Below are positions 42,598 through 51,208 of a stretch of 64,000 nt of DNA, piece by piece. Each line of letters opens with the position of its first letter. Position 1 is the stretch's first letter. Under the pieces are notes generated by a model. It did not search any database. It saw only the letters and a program-made list of their open reading frames with translations, and was not told the DNA's origin. A program made the translations under genes and the position numbers. Where the stretch lies: NCBI GenBank assembly GCA_038749595.1, contig JBCDHW010000006.1, positions 1 to 64,000 on the forward strand, written 5' to 3'. This DNA is from Parvularcula sp038749595. Its GTDB lineage: Bacteria; Pseudomonadota; Alphaproteobacteria; Caulobacterales; Parvularculaceae.

Positions 42598-43385
42598 CCG
42601 ACTTCATTCGCTTACAAATTAATGGACCGATCGCGGAGCTCATTTTTAACAAGCCCGAACGAAGGAACGCACTCTGTCTGTCGATGTGGCGCGCTATCCC
42701 TACGCTTCTTACGCAAGCGGTCGACGATCCATGCGTAAGCGTTATTATCATTCATGGTGGCGATGCTGGCTGCTTTGCGGCGGGTGCTGACATTTCCGAA
42801 TTTGCAGAAATCTATGCAACCGCTAAACACGCGGCGGAGTCGAGCGACATCCTCGGCGCTGGCGTCCAAGCAATCGAGCGGTGCTCAAAGCCAGTCGTTG
42901 CCGCTGTCGAAGGTGCGTGTTTCGGGGGAGGCGTCAGCATCGCCGCCGCTTGCGACCTACGGTTCGTCGCGGAAAACTCCAAGTTCGGGGTAACCCCCGG
43001 AAAACTTGGCCTTCTTTATTCACCAGCGGACACCCGTCGCCTTATCCGGATGGTCGGGTTAGCGCACGCAAAAGACTTACTGTTCTCGGGACGGATTATT
43101 TCGTTCGACGAAGCCAAAACGATGGGAATTGTCGATCACCACGTGCCAGCCGGTGGAGCCTTAAGTGCTGCCCACGAGTGGGCAACCACGGTCGCGACGA
43201 CAGCGCAATCGTCCGTACGCGCGACGAAAGCGATGATTACGGGATTAGAAGCCGGATGGTCAGATGACGAGGCCTCCGCACGAGAGCTCTTCCTCAAAGC
43301 GTTGTCTGGAGAGGATTTTAAAGAGGGGTACAACGCATTTCTCGAAAAACGGCCGGCTCAGTTTCCAGGCAACACGCCCTCATAA
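42594..43385 (+). CDS. Enoyl-CoA hydratase/isomerase family protein
   Basis: A 263-residue crotonase-fold protein. The oxyanion segment CFAAGADISEF and the second loop GACFGGGVSIAAACDLRF are present. Where hydratases carry the catalytic Glu before a GL motif, this one reads FGVTPGKLGLLYSPADTRRL, lacking it, so hydration by the two-Glu mechanism is unlikely. It may be an isomerase, hydrolase or C-C cleaving member. The GTG start overlaps the fusion's stop by 4 bases. Its 3' end overlaps the amidase gene on the other strand by 28 bases. Confidence 0.85.
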   Translation: MTDFIRLQINGPIAELIFNKPERRNALCLSMWRAIPTLLTQAVDDPCVSVIIIHGGDAGCFAAGADISEFAEIYATAKHAAESSDILGAGVQAIERCSKPVVAAVEGACFGGGVSIAAACDLRFVAENSKFGVTPGKLGLLYSPADTRRLIRMVGLAHAKDLLFSGRIISFDEAKTMGIVDHHVPAGGALSAAHEWATTVATTAQSSVRATKAMITGLEAGWSDDEASARELFLKALSGEDFKEGYNAFLEKRPAQFPGNTPS

Positions 43386-44656
43386 CCCGGGGGTACGGGG
43401 GGTGATCCAATCAGCTTCTCCAGCGCAGCAGCAACTTTCAAAACGTTGGCGTCGGCCCCTCGGCGTCCGATGATCTGTACGGACAATGGCAAGCCTTCAT
43501 CCGACATCCCAGAATAGATCGCGCAAGCGGGCAAACCCGCGAAGTTGGCCCAAGCGGTGAAGTCTGCTTGGTTTTCCGGAACGGCCTCATCAAAGCGAAA
43601 CGCCGGCTGTGGCGCCGTTGGCGCGATGAGGAAGTCAACACTCCGAAAAACGGAGTCTTCTGACGATCTGATGCTGTCGAGGTGAGCGAAGGCTGCGGCA
43701 TTCTTCTCATCAGATTGCCGCTCGCCCCACTCTAGCATGCTGCGAAACCCTTCAGTGAAGCCCTGCGAACTTGCCCGAAGCACCTCTCTATGCTGATCGA
43801 ATCCTTCGACTTCTGATATCAGCAAACCAGCGCGCCGTGTACGCCCATAAGCGTAATTCTGTGGACTGACATACGTGATCTCATAGCCCGCGTCTCGCAA
43901 AAGCTGGGTGACGTAGTGGACGCTCTGCTCGACCGATGAATGGACATCGATCTGTTCGCTTCCCAACCAGATACCAATGCGTGGCGACGGGTCAAGCTGG
44001 TCTGACTGCCTTGAATTTCCACACAAAACATCAAACGCGTGGTGGAGCGTTTCAACGCTCCGCGCGTGTGGACCAACGTGATCGAGCGATGGCGATAGAT
44101 CAATGAGGCCATCAGTCGGAACAGTGCCATAAGTCGGCTTGAATCCTTGAATTCCGCAATATGCCGACGGGATGCGGACCGAGCCCATTGTATCTGTACC
44201 GAGAGCAATATCGCAAAGGCCTGCTGCAATACTTGCGCCCGAACCACCTGATGACCCCCCGGGCGTTAGGGACACCCCCCAAGGATTATACGTTCGCCCA
44301 AAACATGCGTTATCCGTCGTTGCGCCGAGTGCGCCCTCGTGCATGTTGACCACCCCGAGCACGACAGCTCCAGCATCCCGCAATCGCTTTACGCATCGCG
44401 CGTCTTCGGTCGCGAGGCGATCTTTATACGCCTCAATACCTGCATGAAAAGGCATTCCGCGAACGGCGATGTTCGCTTTGACTGCCACGCAGAATCCTTC
44501 GATTAGTGAAAGCTGGTGCCCATCCTCTTTGCGCTGATCACTCGCTCGCGCTCCCTCGTGCGCAGCCTTTCTATCCAGATGTAGAAAAGCGTTGAGCCTC
44601 GGATTGTACTCGTCAATCCGGTCTAAATAGAGCTTGAGCCGATCGATCGCCTTCAT
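43358..44656 (-). CDS. Amidase-signature family amidase
   Basis: A 432-residue amidase with the Ser-Ser-Lys triad: K60 in CVAVKANIAV, S135 in TPGGSSGGSG and the nucleophile S159 in GTDTMGSVRIPSAYCG, all at normal spacing. It hydrolyses an amide to acid and ammonia. It has no signal peptide. It is the last gene of the leftward MmgE/PrpD operon and overlaps the adenylating-enzyme stop by 4 bases, placing deamidation with the CoA-ester genes. The substrate is unknown. Confidence 0.9.
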   Translation of the reverse strand: MKAIDRLKLYLDRIDEYNPRLNAFLHLDRKAAHEGARASDQRKEDGHQLSLIEGFCVAVKANIAVRGMPFHAGIEAYKDRLATEDARCVKRLRDAGAVVLGVVNMHEGALGATTDNACFGRTYNPWGVSLTPGGSSGGSGASIAAGLCDIALGTDTMGSVRIPSAYCGIQGFKPTYGTVPTDGLIDLSPSLDHVGPHARSVETLHHAFDVLCGNSRQSDQLDPSPRIGIWLGSEQIDVHSSVEQSVHYVTQLLRDAGYEITYVSPQNYAYGRTRRAGLLISEVEGFDQHREVLRASSQGFTEGFRSMLEWGERQSDEKNAAAFAHLDSIRSSEDSVFRSVDFLIAPTAPQPAFRFDEAVPENQADFTAWANFAGLPACAIYSGMSDEGLPLSVQIIGRRGADANVLKVAAALEKLIGSPPVPPGYEGVLPGN

Positions 44657-46047
44657 GAGAAGCGTTTATCAATCAATCGGATAGGTTTCTGGCGCACCTC
44701 CGTTTGTGTTAGATCAGCTAGGGCGCCAGGCTGGCTCAATTCAACGCCGCAATCGATCCCCACACGTTGTTTCAGAAGCTGCTTGAAGTGGAGAGCCAAC
44801 TCTTCTGTTGGCTGAGGAATGACTTCGGCGCACACAATGAAACTGTCGCGACCATGTTCGTCACGCTCGGCACGACAGATGAACTCACCTGCGAAGGCGT
44901 CGACTTCTTCCAAAATCGGACCCATCGCCTGGGGAAAGATATTGATCCCGCGAATTTTGACCATATTGTCCGACCGACCAAGGAAGCCCTCAATGCGTCG
45001 GAAGTTGACCCCTAAAGATGACACGCCCGTCCGGGTACGCGTCACATCGTGGGTATTGAAGCGAATGATTGGATAGATATCGTCCTTATAAAGACAGGTA
45101 CACACCATGTCGCCTTCATTGCCGTCGCCTACGGGCTGACCTGTATCGATGTCACAAATTTCAAGGTACTGAGCGTCTTCCATTACATAGAGGCCATCGC
45201 GATCCGGCCCCTCCCCCGCGATACAGCCAGTATCGCCAACACCGTACCAATCAAAACAGGCAGCCCCGCCCCAGGCCTCTGAAAGAGTAGCTTTGTCTTC
45301 CCTGCCCAAGTGACCTGAAATCATTCGAATTTTTAAGTCTGCCAACGGATCTATTCCCTGCTCACGCGCGACACGTGCAAGCTTTTTTATATAGTCCGCG
45401 AACCCGACAATAACCGTCGCTCTAAAGTCGCGCATTAACTCCACCTGCCGCACGGAACGAGTCTCAACGCCCGTTCCTGCAGACATAAAGATGGCCGATG
45501 TCCAATGAGTCACCGCCTCTCGGACGTAGTGACCGCCATTGATCATCCCATGACCGTATACGGAGTGGACGACATCATCGGGTAACATTCCTTGAAACCG
45601 GTAGAGGCGTGCAAGGAGCAAATTTTGCGCTTCCCGACTCTTTGCACCAAACAAAAGCACCTGCGGCGTTCCCGTCGTTCCGGAGGTGGTGTGCATGATG
45701 ACCGGGGGTCGACCTCCAGGGAGCGAGTCCAGACCGCCGAAGTCGCCAAATGGTGGTTCTATCGCGATTGAGTCCATGATGTCCGATTTGCCGAACATCG
45801 GCAGCTTGTTGAGGTCATCAAGGCCTTGAATATCGCCGGGAGCGGCCCCGGCATCGCCCCATAACCGTTGGTAGAATGGGATTTGCCAGGCACGTTCAAC
45901 ACAACGGCGAAACAGTCTTTCTTGATGTGCACGAATTTCATCGCGGCTTCTCTGCGCGAATTCAACGAAGGCATCGCCGATAGGATGATCCGTCTCCAAA
46001 TCATTCCAGTCAACCGTATTGAAATAGGTATTATGGTCAGTTCCCAC
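44653..46047 (-). CDS. Phenylacetate-CoA-ligase-like adenylating enzyme
   Basis: A 464-residue ANL-superfamily protein near PaaK. It has the P-loop MHTTSGTTGTPQVL, FDWYGVGDTGCIAGE and the R-x-N-x-H-D segment FNTHDVTRTR, and the C-terminal GRSDNMVKIRGINIFP typical of phenylacetate-CoA ligases. It would activate an acid with ATP and CoA. The GTG at 46047 overlaps the upstream stop by one base (TAGTG) and has GGAG in front; a longer reading into the previous gene is rejected. The substrate may be an aryl or dicarboxylic acid. Confidence 0.86.
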   Translation of the reverse strand: MGTDHNTYFNTVDWNDLETDHPIGDAFVEFAQRSRDEIRAHQERLFRRCVERAWQIPFYQRLWGDAGAAPGDIQGLDDLNKLPMFGKSDIMDSIAIEPPFGDFGGLDSLPGGRPPVIMHTTSGTTGTPQVLLFGAKSREAQNLLLARLYRFQGMLPDDVVHSVYGHGMINGGHYVREAVTHWTSAIFMSAGTGVETRSVRQVELMRDFRATVIVGFADYIKKLARVAREQGIDPLADLKIRMISGHLGREDKATLSEAWGGAACFDWYGVGDTGCIAGEGPDRDGLYVMEDAQYLEICDIDTGQPVGDGNEGDMVCTCLYKDDIYPIIRFNTHDVTRTRTGVSSLGVNFRRIEGFLGRSDNMVKIRGINIFPQAMGPILEEVDAFAGEFICRAERDEHGRDSFIVCAEVIPQPTEELALHFKQLLKQRVGIDCGVELSQPGALADLTQTEVRQKPIRLIDKRFS

Positions 46048-47420
46048 TACGCTTCTCCGAAATCTGCTAGTGAAAATAAACTGTTGATATCGCCTAATTC
46101 TTCTAAGGAAAAGACAGCCCCCCAAAGGTCTTCGGCGAAATCTGGCTGGGCCAAACCGTACGCAAACTGAAGGCACGAAGCGAGTTTAGCCTTCTGCGCA
46201 GCTTGATCCATCGGATCGTTTGGTGATCCGTACACGGTCTCTGTTGACCAGGACGTTGACGATCCGTCAGTTAACTGAACAGTGAGGGTCTGCGGGGTGA
46301 AGGCCGATGGTGACGTAATGTGATTGGTCTGGACACGGATACGCTTCGCAAGGCACAGTGTTGCGGAATCCTCAAGCGCAGCTTGCGAAAAGTCCTGCAG
46401 GCCGACAGTTCCCTTGCGTAAGGTCACCGCGCCCACATAAGGGAAACAAAGCCGCGCATAATTTGCTGTCATCCGATTGCTCAGTGGGCGGCCCACAAGC
46501 CTCTCAATGAGCGGGGGCGCAGAAAGGATAAGAGACTCTATTTGTTGAGCCGCGATCCCTTCATCGTGCACCTTTTGCGCAAGAACGATACCGCCTTGGG
46601 CTGCGCGGCCGGTCGGGAAGGGTTTGTGACTGACCTCTAAAATGCGGTGCGTACGGCCTAATGTTTCAGCCAGACCGGTGATGTCGACCTTTTCCTCAAA
46701 GAGTGCAAAGTACCCGTAAGACCCCTCGAGGCTATCGTGCGTTCCCGGGACGCCAGCCTCGGCAAGATCACATGCCATCACACTTGCTCGCGCAGCATGG
46801 GCTATCTGAAGGGGAAGTGCTGGCTTTCCCTCCACGTGCGCTTGCATCGTACCCGCATTAAAACTCAGAGCGTAGCCAATCGCATCGCGCGTTTGGTCAT
46901 CGTTCAGCTTACGGAGCGCACAAATACCGAGCGTTGCACCAAAGAGCCCTGCATTCGCAGGCCTAAAAAATCGGATAGGTGATTGAACGGCAACGCCTAG
47001 CGTCGTTGCAAAGTCGACGGCCAATGAAATTGCCGTGGCGAAATCACTTCCCGATATGCAGGCGCGTCGACCGGTGACATCCGCAGACAATGCTGCGAAA
47101 ATCGTTGCCATCGGATGAACCACGGCAGGCTCGTGCACGCAATCATACTCTTGGCAGTGAATTTGAAAGCCATTAACGAACGCTGCGGCCCCTGCACTGA
47201 CGGAAATCGATCCAGGCCCGAAGAGTGGCGCTGTTCCAAGAGGCCCCCAAGGGATAGCCGCCGCTCGTACTTTCTCCGTAAGCGGAGCGCGAAAACCGGC
47301 GATCCCGACTGCGAGGCTGTCCAGAATGAAGGTTTTTACGGCTTGAAGCGCGTCGCTGGGAAGCAGCGTCCCCTGCATCCGCGCTTTATGCGCAATGACT
47401 GCGTCCAGAAGTCCACTCAT
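46047..47420 (-). CDS. MmgE/PrpD family protein (paralogue 1)
   Basis: A 457-residue protein of the 2-methylcitrate-dehydratase fold. It shows the helical N-terminus (LDSLAVGIAG), the active-site segment FQIHCQEYDCVHEPAVVHPMATIF and RILEVSHKPFPTGRAAQGGI. Members dehydrate tertiary hydroxy-acids or epimerise related dicarboxylates. It overlaps the second MmgE/PrpD gene by 4 bases. Two diverged copies in tandem suggest two related intermediates or a heteromer. Confidence 0.88.
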   Translation of the reverse strand: MSGLLDAVIAHKARMQGTLLPSDALQAVKTFILDSLAVGIAGFRAPLTEKVRAAAIPWGPLGTAPLFGPGSISVSAGAAAFVNGFQIHCQEYDCVHEPAVVHPMATIFAALSADVTGRRACISGSDFATAISLAVDFATTLGVAVQSPIRFFRPANAGLFGATLGICALRKLNDDQTRDAIGYALSFNAGTMQAHVEGKPALPLQIAHAARASVMACDLAEAGVPGTHDSLEGSYGYFALFEEKVDITGLAETLGRTHRILEVSHKPFPTGRAAQGGIVLAQKVHDEGIAAQQIESLILSAPPLIERLVGRPLSNRMTANYARLCFPYVGAVTLRKGTVGLQDFSQAALEDSATLCLAKRIRVQTNHITSPSAFTPQTLTVQLTDGSSTSWSTETVYGSPNDPMDQAAQKAKLASCLQFAYGLAQPDFAEDLWGAVFSLEELGDINSLFSLADFGEA

Positions 47421-48718
47421 GGAAGAGTGTCCCCGATCGCTTCGTATAGCAAGCGATGTTCACCGTCGGAAGCTTCAGACCGCAAGCAGGCGCCGATCAT
47501 CCGCTCAGTGAACTCTGGCGTGCAACCACCTGCTTCCATCAGCATACGTGCTTTTGATATAAGAGCTTCATCTGATAACGGATTTTCGGGGTCGCCGAGG
47601 GCATCAGAAACAGTGATCGATTGACCGTTGATATCGAGCCGAGCACCAAAGTGCGCCGGATAAGCAACGTCCAAAGCGTCGTCGGCAGTCACAGCAACCG
47701 TTTCTCGAACTGCCCGGATCTGTGCATCGTTAATTGAATGCTGTTCGAAATCAGAAAGTTGCGGCTCTCCGCGAACGAAGGCCACCGCCACCGCGTGCTG
47801 TAATGAGAACTTGGCCTCGATCATTGAGGACGGGTACGGACGATCACAGAATTGTAGCGCGTCGCGATAGGTCGAGACGCAGATATGATCGCCCGACAAC
47901 CCTCGCGTGCGCGCAACCAGCGCTGCGTCAATCGCAGCATGGGCGTGCCGACATGCCGGCCAGGGCTTAAAGCTCACATCATGAATAAGCCAACCAGGAT
48001 AATCGTTAAGCACATTCTCCGCCTGCGCGCCTTCACACGATGCGGCGAAAAACCCTTGCGCACCTTCTAAGATCGTCCGTGGACCATGCATTCCTGCTGC
48101 CGCGAGACGGGCAGCGTGGAGTCCAGCGCGCGCCGCGTGGGCCGTGTGGAGCTGCTTACCCATACTGTGTGGCTCGTGGCGCGTTTGCCAAAGTCCCGAT
48201 GACTGGCTCATGGCCAGAGCAAGGGCATTCGTCATCGCGTTATGATCAAGCCTCAGTAACGTCCCACAAGCGGCGGCCGCACCAATCGGGCCGCACGTCC
48301 CCGTATTATGCCAAAGCGCGTAGTGTCCTGCTCCGACGGCGCGTCCGAGCCTGATCGTTGCGTCATAGCCCACAACAATTGCATCTAGAATTTCGTCCGT
48401 TGTTGAATCAACATCACGAGCGAGGGCGAGGACGGCTGGTATAATCGTCGGTCCTGGATGAAGAAGTGCGCGTTTGTCGACGTCATCCATCTCAAGCACA
48501 TTGCCCAAGCCGCCCCACACAAAGGCGCAGCCCTCTGTACTCTGATCGGTGCCCTGTCTCAGCGCAGTCGCCACGGTCTCTTGACGCGCGGCAATTGCAC
48601 AAGCCGTCCAGTCGAGAAGATGACGCCGAGCGCGATCGCGATCGCCGCGCGACACCGGGCGCCGCAGAATGTCCGCAAGGCGCGGTAGAACGGGCTGACG
48701 TTCGATTTGTCCGGACAT
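47417..48718 (-). CDS. MmgE/PrpD family protein (paralogue 2)
   Basis: A 433-residue protein of the same fold (LLDWTACAIAARQ, GNVLEMDDVDKRALLHPGPTIIPAVLAL, WLIHDVSFKPWPACRHAHAAIDA). It is diverged from its neighbour. The ATG at 48718 lies inside the motif 2 palindrome, so a bound regulator would cover the start of the coding region. It is divergent from the CoA-transferase gene, with only 14 bases between the two starts. It leads the leftward operon to the amidase. Confidence 0.87.
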   Translation of the reverse strand: MSGQIERQPVLPRLADILRRPVSRGDRDRARRHLLDWTACAIAARQETVATALRQGTDQSTEGCAFVWGGLGNVLEMDDVDKRALLHPGPTIIPAVLALARDVDSTTDEILDAIVVGYDATIRLGRAVGAGHYALWHNTGTCGPIGAAAACGTLLRLDHNAMTNALALAMSQSSGLWQTRHEPHSMGKQLHTAHAARAGLHAARLAAAGMHGPRTILEGAQGFFAASCEGAQAENVLNDYPGWLIHDVSFKPWPACRHAHAAIDAALVARTRGLSGDHICVSTYRDALQFCDRPYPSSMIEAKFSLQHAVAVAFVRGEPQLSDFEQHSINDAQIRAVRETVAVTADDALDVAYPAHFGARLDINGQSITVSDALGDPENPLSDEALISKARMLMEAGGCTPEFTERMIGACLRSEASDGEHRLLYEAIGDTLP

Positions 48719-48720
48719 AT
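48705..48720. promoter_or_regulatory. Motif 2 operator, site F (MmgE/PrpD and CoA-transferase divergent start)
   Basis: ATTTGTCCGGACATAT contains the perfect 10-base palindrome TGTCCGGACA, shared with site G. It overlaps the start codon of the leftward MmgE/PrpD gene and lies 13 bases before the rightward CoA-transferase gene. Confidence 0.72.
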
Positions 48721-48732
48721 TTTGGTGCTAGC

Positions 48733-50046
48733 ATGGGCACGCACGAAAGCAAACCAATGCGGAGGCTCAGAGCAGCTTTGGCCGATCACAGTTTCGAGGA
48801 AACCCTCTGGGCATTCCGTCATGCACTTCCCGAACAGGCCCGAATCTATGTCGCGGGTTGCTCAGGCGAACCCATTGCGTTGGCGCGCTTCATCGAAGAG
48901 AATCCAGCTTGGGCTGCGGGCGTGACGTTTTTCGGCGTTTGGATCCCGGGCGTGAACAGTATTGACTGGGCGTCACTCCACAAAAATGCGCGGAGCGAAT
49001 CGATTTTCGTGACACCCGCGACGCAAGGCTCGTTCAGGAACGGCCGCCACACGCTCCGCCCTCTGAGTTATACGCAAAGCGTCAATTGGCTCCGCAACAC
49101 GGAGGTCGACGGCGCCATCGTCATGGTCAGTCCTGAGACGACATCCGGCCAACATTCGTTGGGTGTGTCCGCGGACTTCAGCGGACTTTTGCTGAAACGA
49201 GAGGGCGTACCTGTCGTTGGGCTGATCAATCCAGCAATGCCCGCGCCGCGCTACGGCGTCTCGGTTGCATCAGAGAGACTGACGTTTTGCACGGTTTCGC
49301 ACGAAACGTTGATAACCGTCCCTCCTGGGCAGCTCAGTAAGACCTTTCAGTCAATTGGTAGGAAGATCAGTACACTGATTGATGACGGTGACGCCCTTCA
49401 GTTTGGCTTAGGCACTGTCCAGCAGGCGGTCCTCGAAAGTCTTTCGGGACACAGAAACTTGCGCGTCCACTCGGGGATGGTCTCCGACCCCATCGTTAGG
49501 TTGTTGGCCTCAGGTGCCATCGCGAACCAGCGACGGGCGGTGACCACCGGGGTCGCAATCGGATCCTCCACACTCTACGGCACTGCGTGTACTGATGACC
49601 GCTTCTTTTTCGCACCGGTCCAATATACCCACGCAATCAAAACGCTAGCAACAACTCCCCAGTTTAAGGCAATTAATTCATGCATTTCTGTCGACCTGTT
49701 CGGGCAGGCCAACGCGGAGTTTATCGGTACACGTCAAATTTCTGGGACCGGCGGCCTCTGCGACTTCTTGCGCGGCGCGAGCGCGAGTGACGGTGGCCGC
49801 GGCATCATCGCGTTGGCGTCCACCGCCAAAAACGGATCAATAAGCCGTATCGTACCGCGGCTCGACCCTAACGCTGTGTCGGTCGCGCGCGGTGATGTCG
49901 CAACTGTCGTGACTGAGCACGGGATCGCTGACCTGCGGCATTGCTCGATCGAAGAGCGGGCCGAGCGGCTCATCTCCATCGCCGATCCAGCGTTTCGCAC
50001 AGACCTTGCGTCCGCGTGGGAGGGTATGCGACGCTTGATGGGATGA
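48733..50046 (+). CDS. Acetyl-CoA hydrolase/transferase family protein without the canonical Glu
   Basis: A 437-residue protein of the 4-hydroxybutyrate CoA-transferase type. It keeps ALQFGLGTVQQAVLESL and VHSGMVSDPIVRLL. The position of the catalytic Glu that forms the CoA thioester, normally in an S-x-x-E-V-D-L-x-G-Q context, reads INSCISVDLFGQANAE, with Ser (S319). This may abolish the usual transferase reaction. ATG 48733 lies 14 bases from the divergent gene. It forms a 4-base-overlap pair with GntR-2. Confidence 0.82.
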   Translation: MGTHESKPMRRLRAALADHSFEETLWAFRHALPEQARIYVAGCSGEPIALARFIEENPAWAAGVTFFGVWIPGVNSIDWASLHKNARSESIFVTPATQGSFRNGRHTLRPLSYTQSVNWLRNTEVDGAIVMVSPETTSGQHSLGVSADFSGLLLKREGVPVVGLINPAMPAPRYGVSVASERLTFCTVSHETLITVPPGQLSKTFQSIGRKISTLIDDGDALQFGLGTVQQAVLESLSGHRNLRVHSGMVSDPIVRLLASGAIANQRRAVTTGVAIGSSTLYGTACTDDRFFFAPVQYTHAIKTLATTPQFKAINSCISVDLFGQANAEFIGTRQISGTGGLCDFLRGASASDGGRGIIALASTAKNGSISRIVPRLDPNAVSVARGDVATVVTEHGIADLRHCSIEERAERLISIADPAFRTDLASAWEGMRRLMG

Positions 50047-50756
50047 CAGGCTCTCTTCCTCGCTACCGCCTCCTGGCGCAGACACTGCGTCAAGAAATCG
50101 AACATCGCGCGCTTGTGGCAGGAGATCCGATCCCAACCGAGATGGAGATTTGCTCCGTACATAACGTTTCGCGTCACACGGCACGCGAAGCATTGCGGAT
50201 TTTGACCGAAGACGGTCTCATCGAACGCAGACGGGGCGCCGGAACCGTTGTCGCTGACAGGCGGGTGCCCGCATTTGCCCAAGCGATCGATAACTTTGAG
50301 TCAATCCTCCAGTATGCGAGAGACGCCCACCTGGCAATTTTCCGTGATGAGCCCTGTACAGATGATATGCTGGATCGCTTCGGCCTCACCGGGCAGTACC
50401 ACGCTTACATCGGCCTCCGCAGGGTCGCCGACGAACCGGCTCAGGCCTTCACAATCGTCGCCATTCCCGCCGAGGTGGCGCCGTCCGCAGACGTGATCAC
50501 GGCACTGACTGGGCCCATTTCCGACTGGCTCGAGGAGCACACCAACACGGCAATCGCCAAGGTCACCCAGCGGATGGAGGCGTGCGCCATCACAGGTGAA
50601 ATAGCTGATTTACTTGGTGTATCAGCGGGTTCTCCAGGTCTACGCACGACGCGACGGTATCGCGATGCATCGGGCGCGATTGTGCTGCTTTCCGAAAGCA
50701 CCCACCCGGCAGGACGCTTCGCGTATGAAATTCGACTTGACCGAACGCGGGCCTAG
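50043..50756 (+). CDS. GntR-family regulator with UTRA domain (GntR-2)
   Basis: A 237-residue regulator: winged helix at residues 5-70 (RYRLLAQTLRQEIEHRALVA and VSRHTAREALRILTEDGL) and a UTRA-like ligand domain behind it. It is coupled to the CoA-transferase gene by an ATGA overlap, and the pair begins 13 bases from the motif 2 site F. It is therefore the likely regulator of motif 2 promoters, including its own; this is inferred from position. Longer in-frame starts fall inside the preceding gene. Confidence 0.87.
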   Translation: MTGSLPRYRLLAQTLRQEIEHRALVAGDPIPTEMEICSVHNVSRHTAREALRILTEDGLIERRRGAGTVVADRRVPAFAQAIDNFESILQYARDAHLAIFRDEPCTDDMLDRFGLTGQYHAYIGLRRVADEPAQAFTIVAIPAEVAPSADVITALTGPISDWLEEHTNTAIAKVTQRMEACAITGEIADLLGVSAGSPGLRTTRRYRDASGAIVLLSESTHPAGRFAYEIRLDRTRA

Positions 50757-51208
50757 CCAACCCGTTTCTCGTCACACAACGTACGCCGATAAAGCCGCCC
50801 GTCGCGAAACCAATGCCACGTTCGCGCTCGGTGCGTTCCGCCCTCGCCCATGACGATGATTTCGAAAAAGCGCGCACCCGGTTCATCTTTGCGCTGAAGG
50901 TTGAGGAGCACCAATCCGTCATCAGTCTCCCAACTCTTGCCTGTAAACGTCGGGGTGTCATACCAGAGAGCTTGATCTCGCGGGATGCCCTCGAAAAGGT
51001 CATGACGCTCCCGACCGTCTGGCCACGTAAAATGGATGTGTTGACGATAAAACACATCCGATCCGTCGTCGGGAAAGGAACAAACGACGCGCGTCGTATG
51101 CTGATCTTCAATCTGAGCACTTTCATTGAGATGGGTATAGGTTCCTTCCCATGTCCCCTCATGCGCGCGCGTGGCCGGGAAAAGAGTGTTCGGATACCGC
51201 ATGATCAA
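50753..51208 (-). CDS. Lipocalin-like hypothetical protein
   Basis: A 151-residue soluble protein with beta-rich, alternating sequence (GTWEGTYTHLNESAQIEDQHTT, SDVFYRQHIHFTWPDGR, SWETDDGLVLLNLQRK) that resembles DUF3598/THAP4-type ligand-binding barrels; I do not recognise an exact family. It is the last gene of the motif 2 operon, overlapping the CaiB stop by 4 bases, and is convergent with GntR-2. It may bind a pathway metabolite. Confidence 0.62.
   Translation of the reverse strand: MIMRYPNTLFPATRAHEGTWEGTYTHLNESAQIEDQHTTRVVCSFPDDGSDVFYRQHIHFTWPDGRERHDLFEGIPRDQALWYDTPTFTGKSWETDDGLVLLNLQRKDEPGARFFEIIVMGEGGTHRARTWHWFRDGRLYRRTLCDEKRVG

Noticed and set aside
43470..43480. TGTACGGACAA inside the amidase gene as a motif 2 site
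   Set aside because: It is inside coding sequence far from a start, is not a palindrome and differs at the centre.
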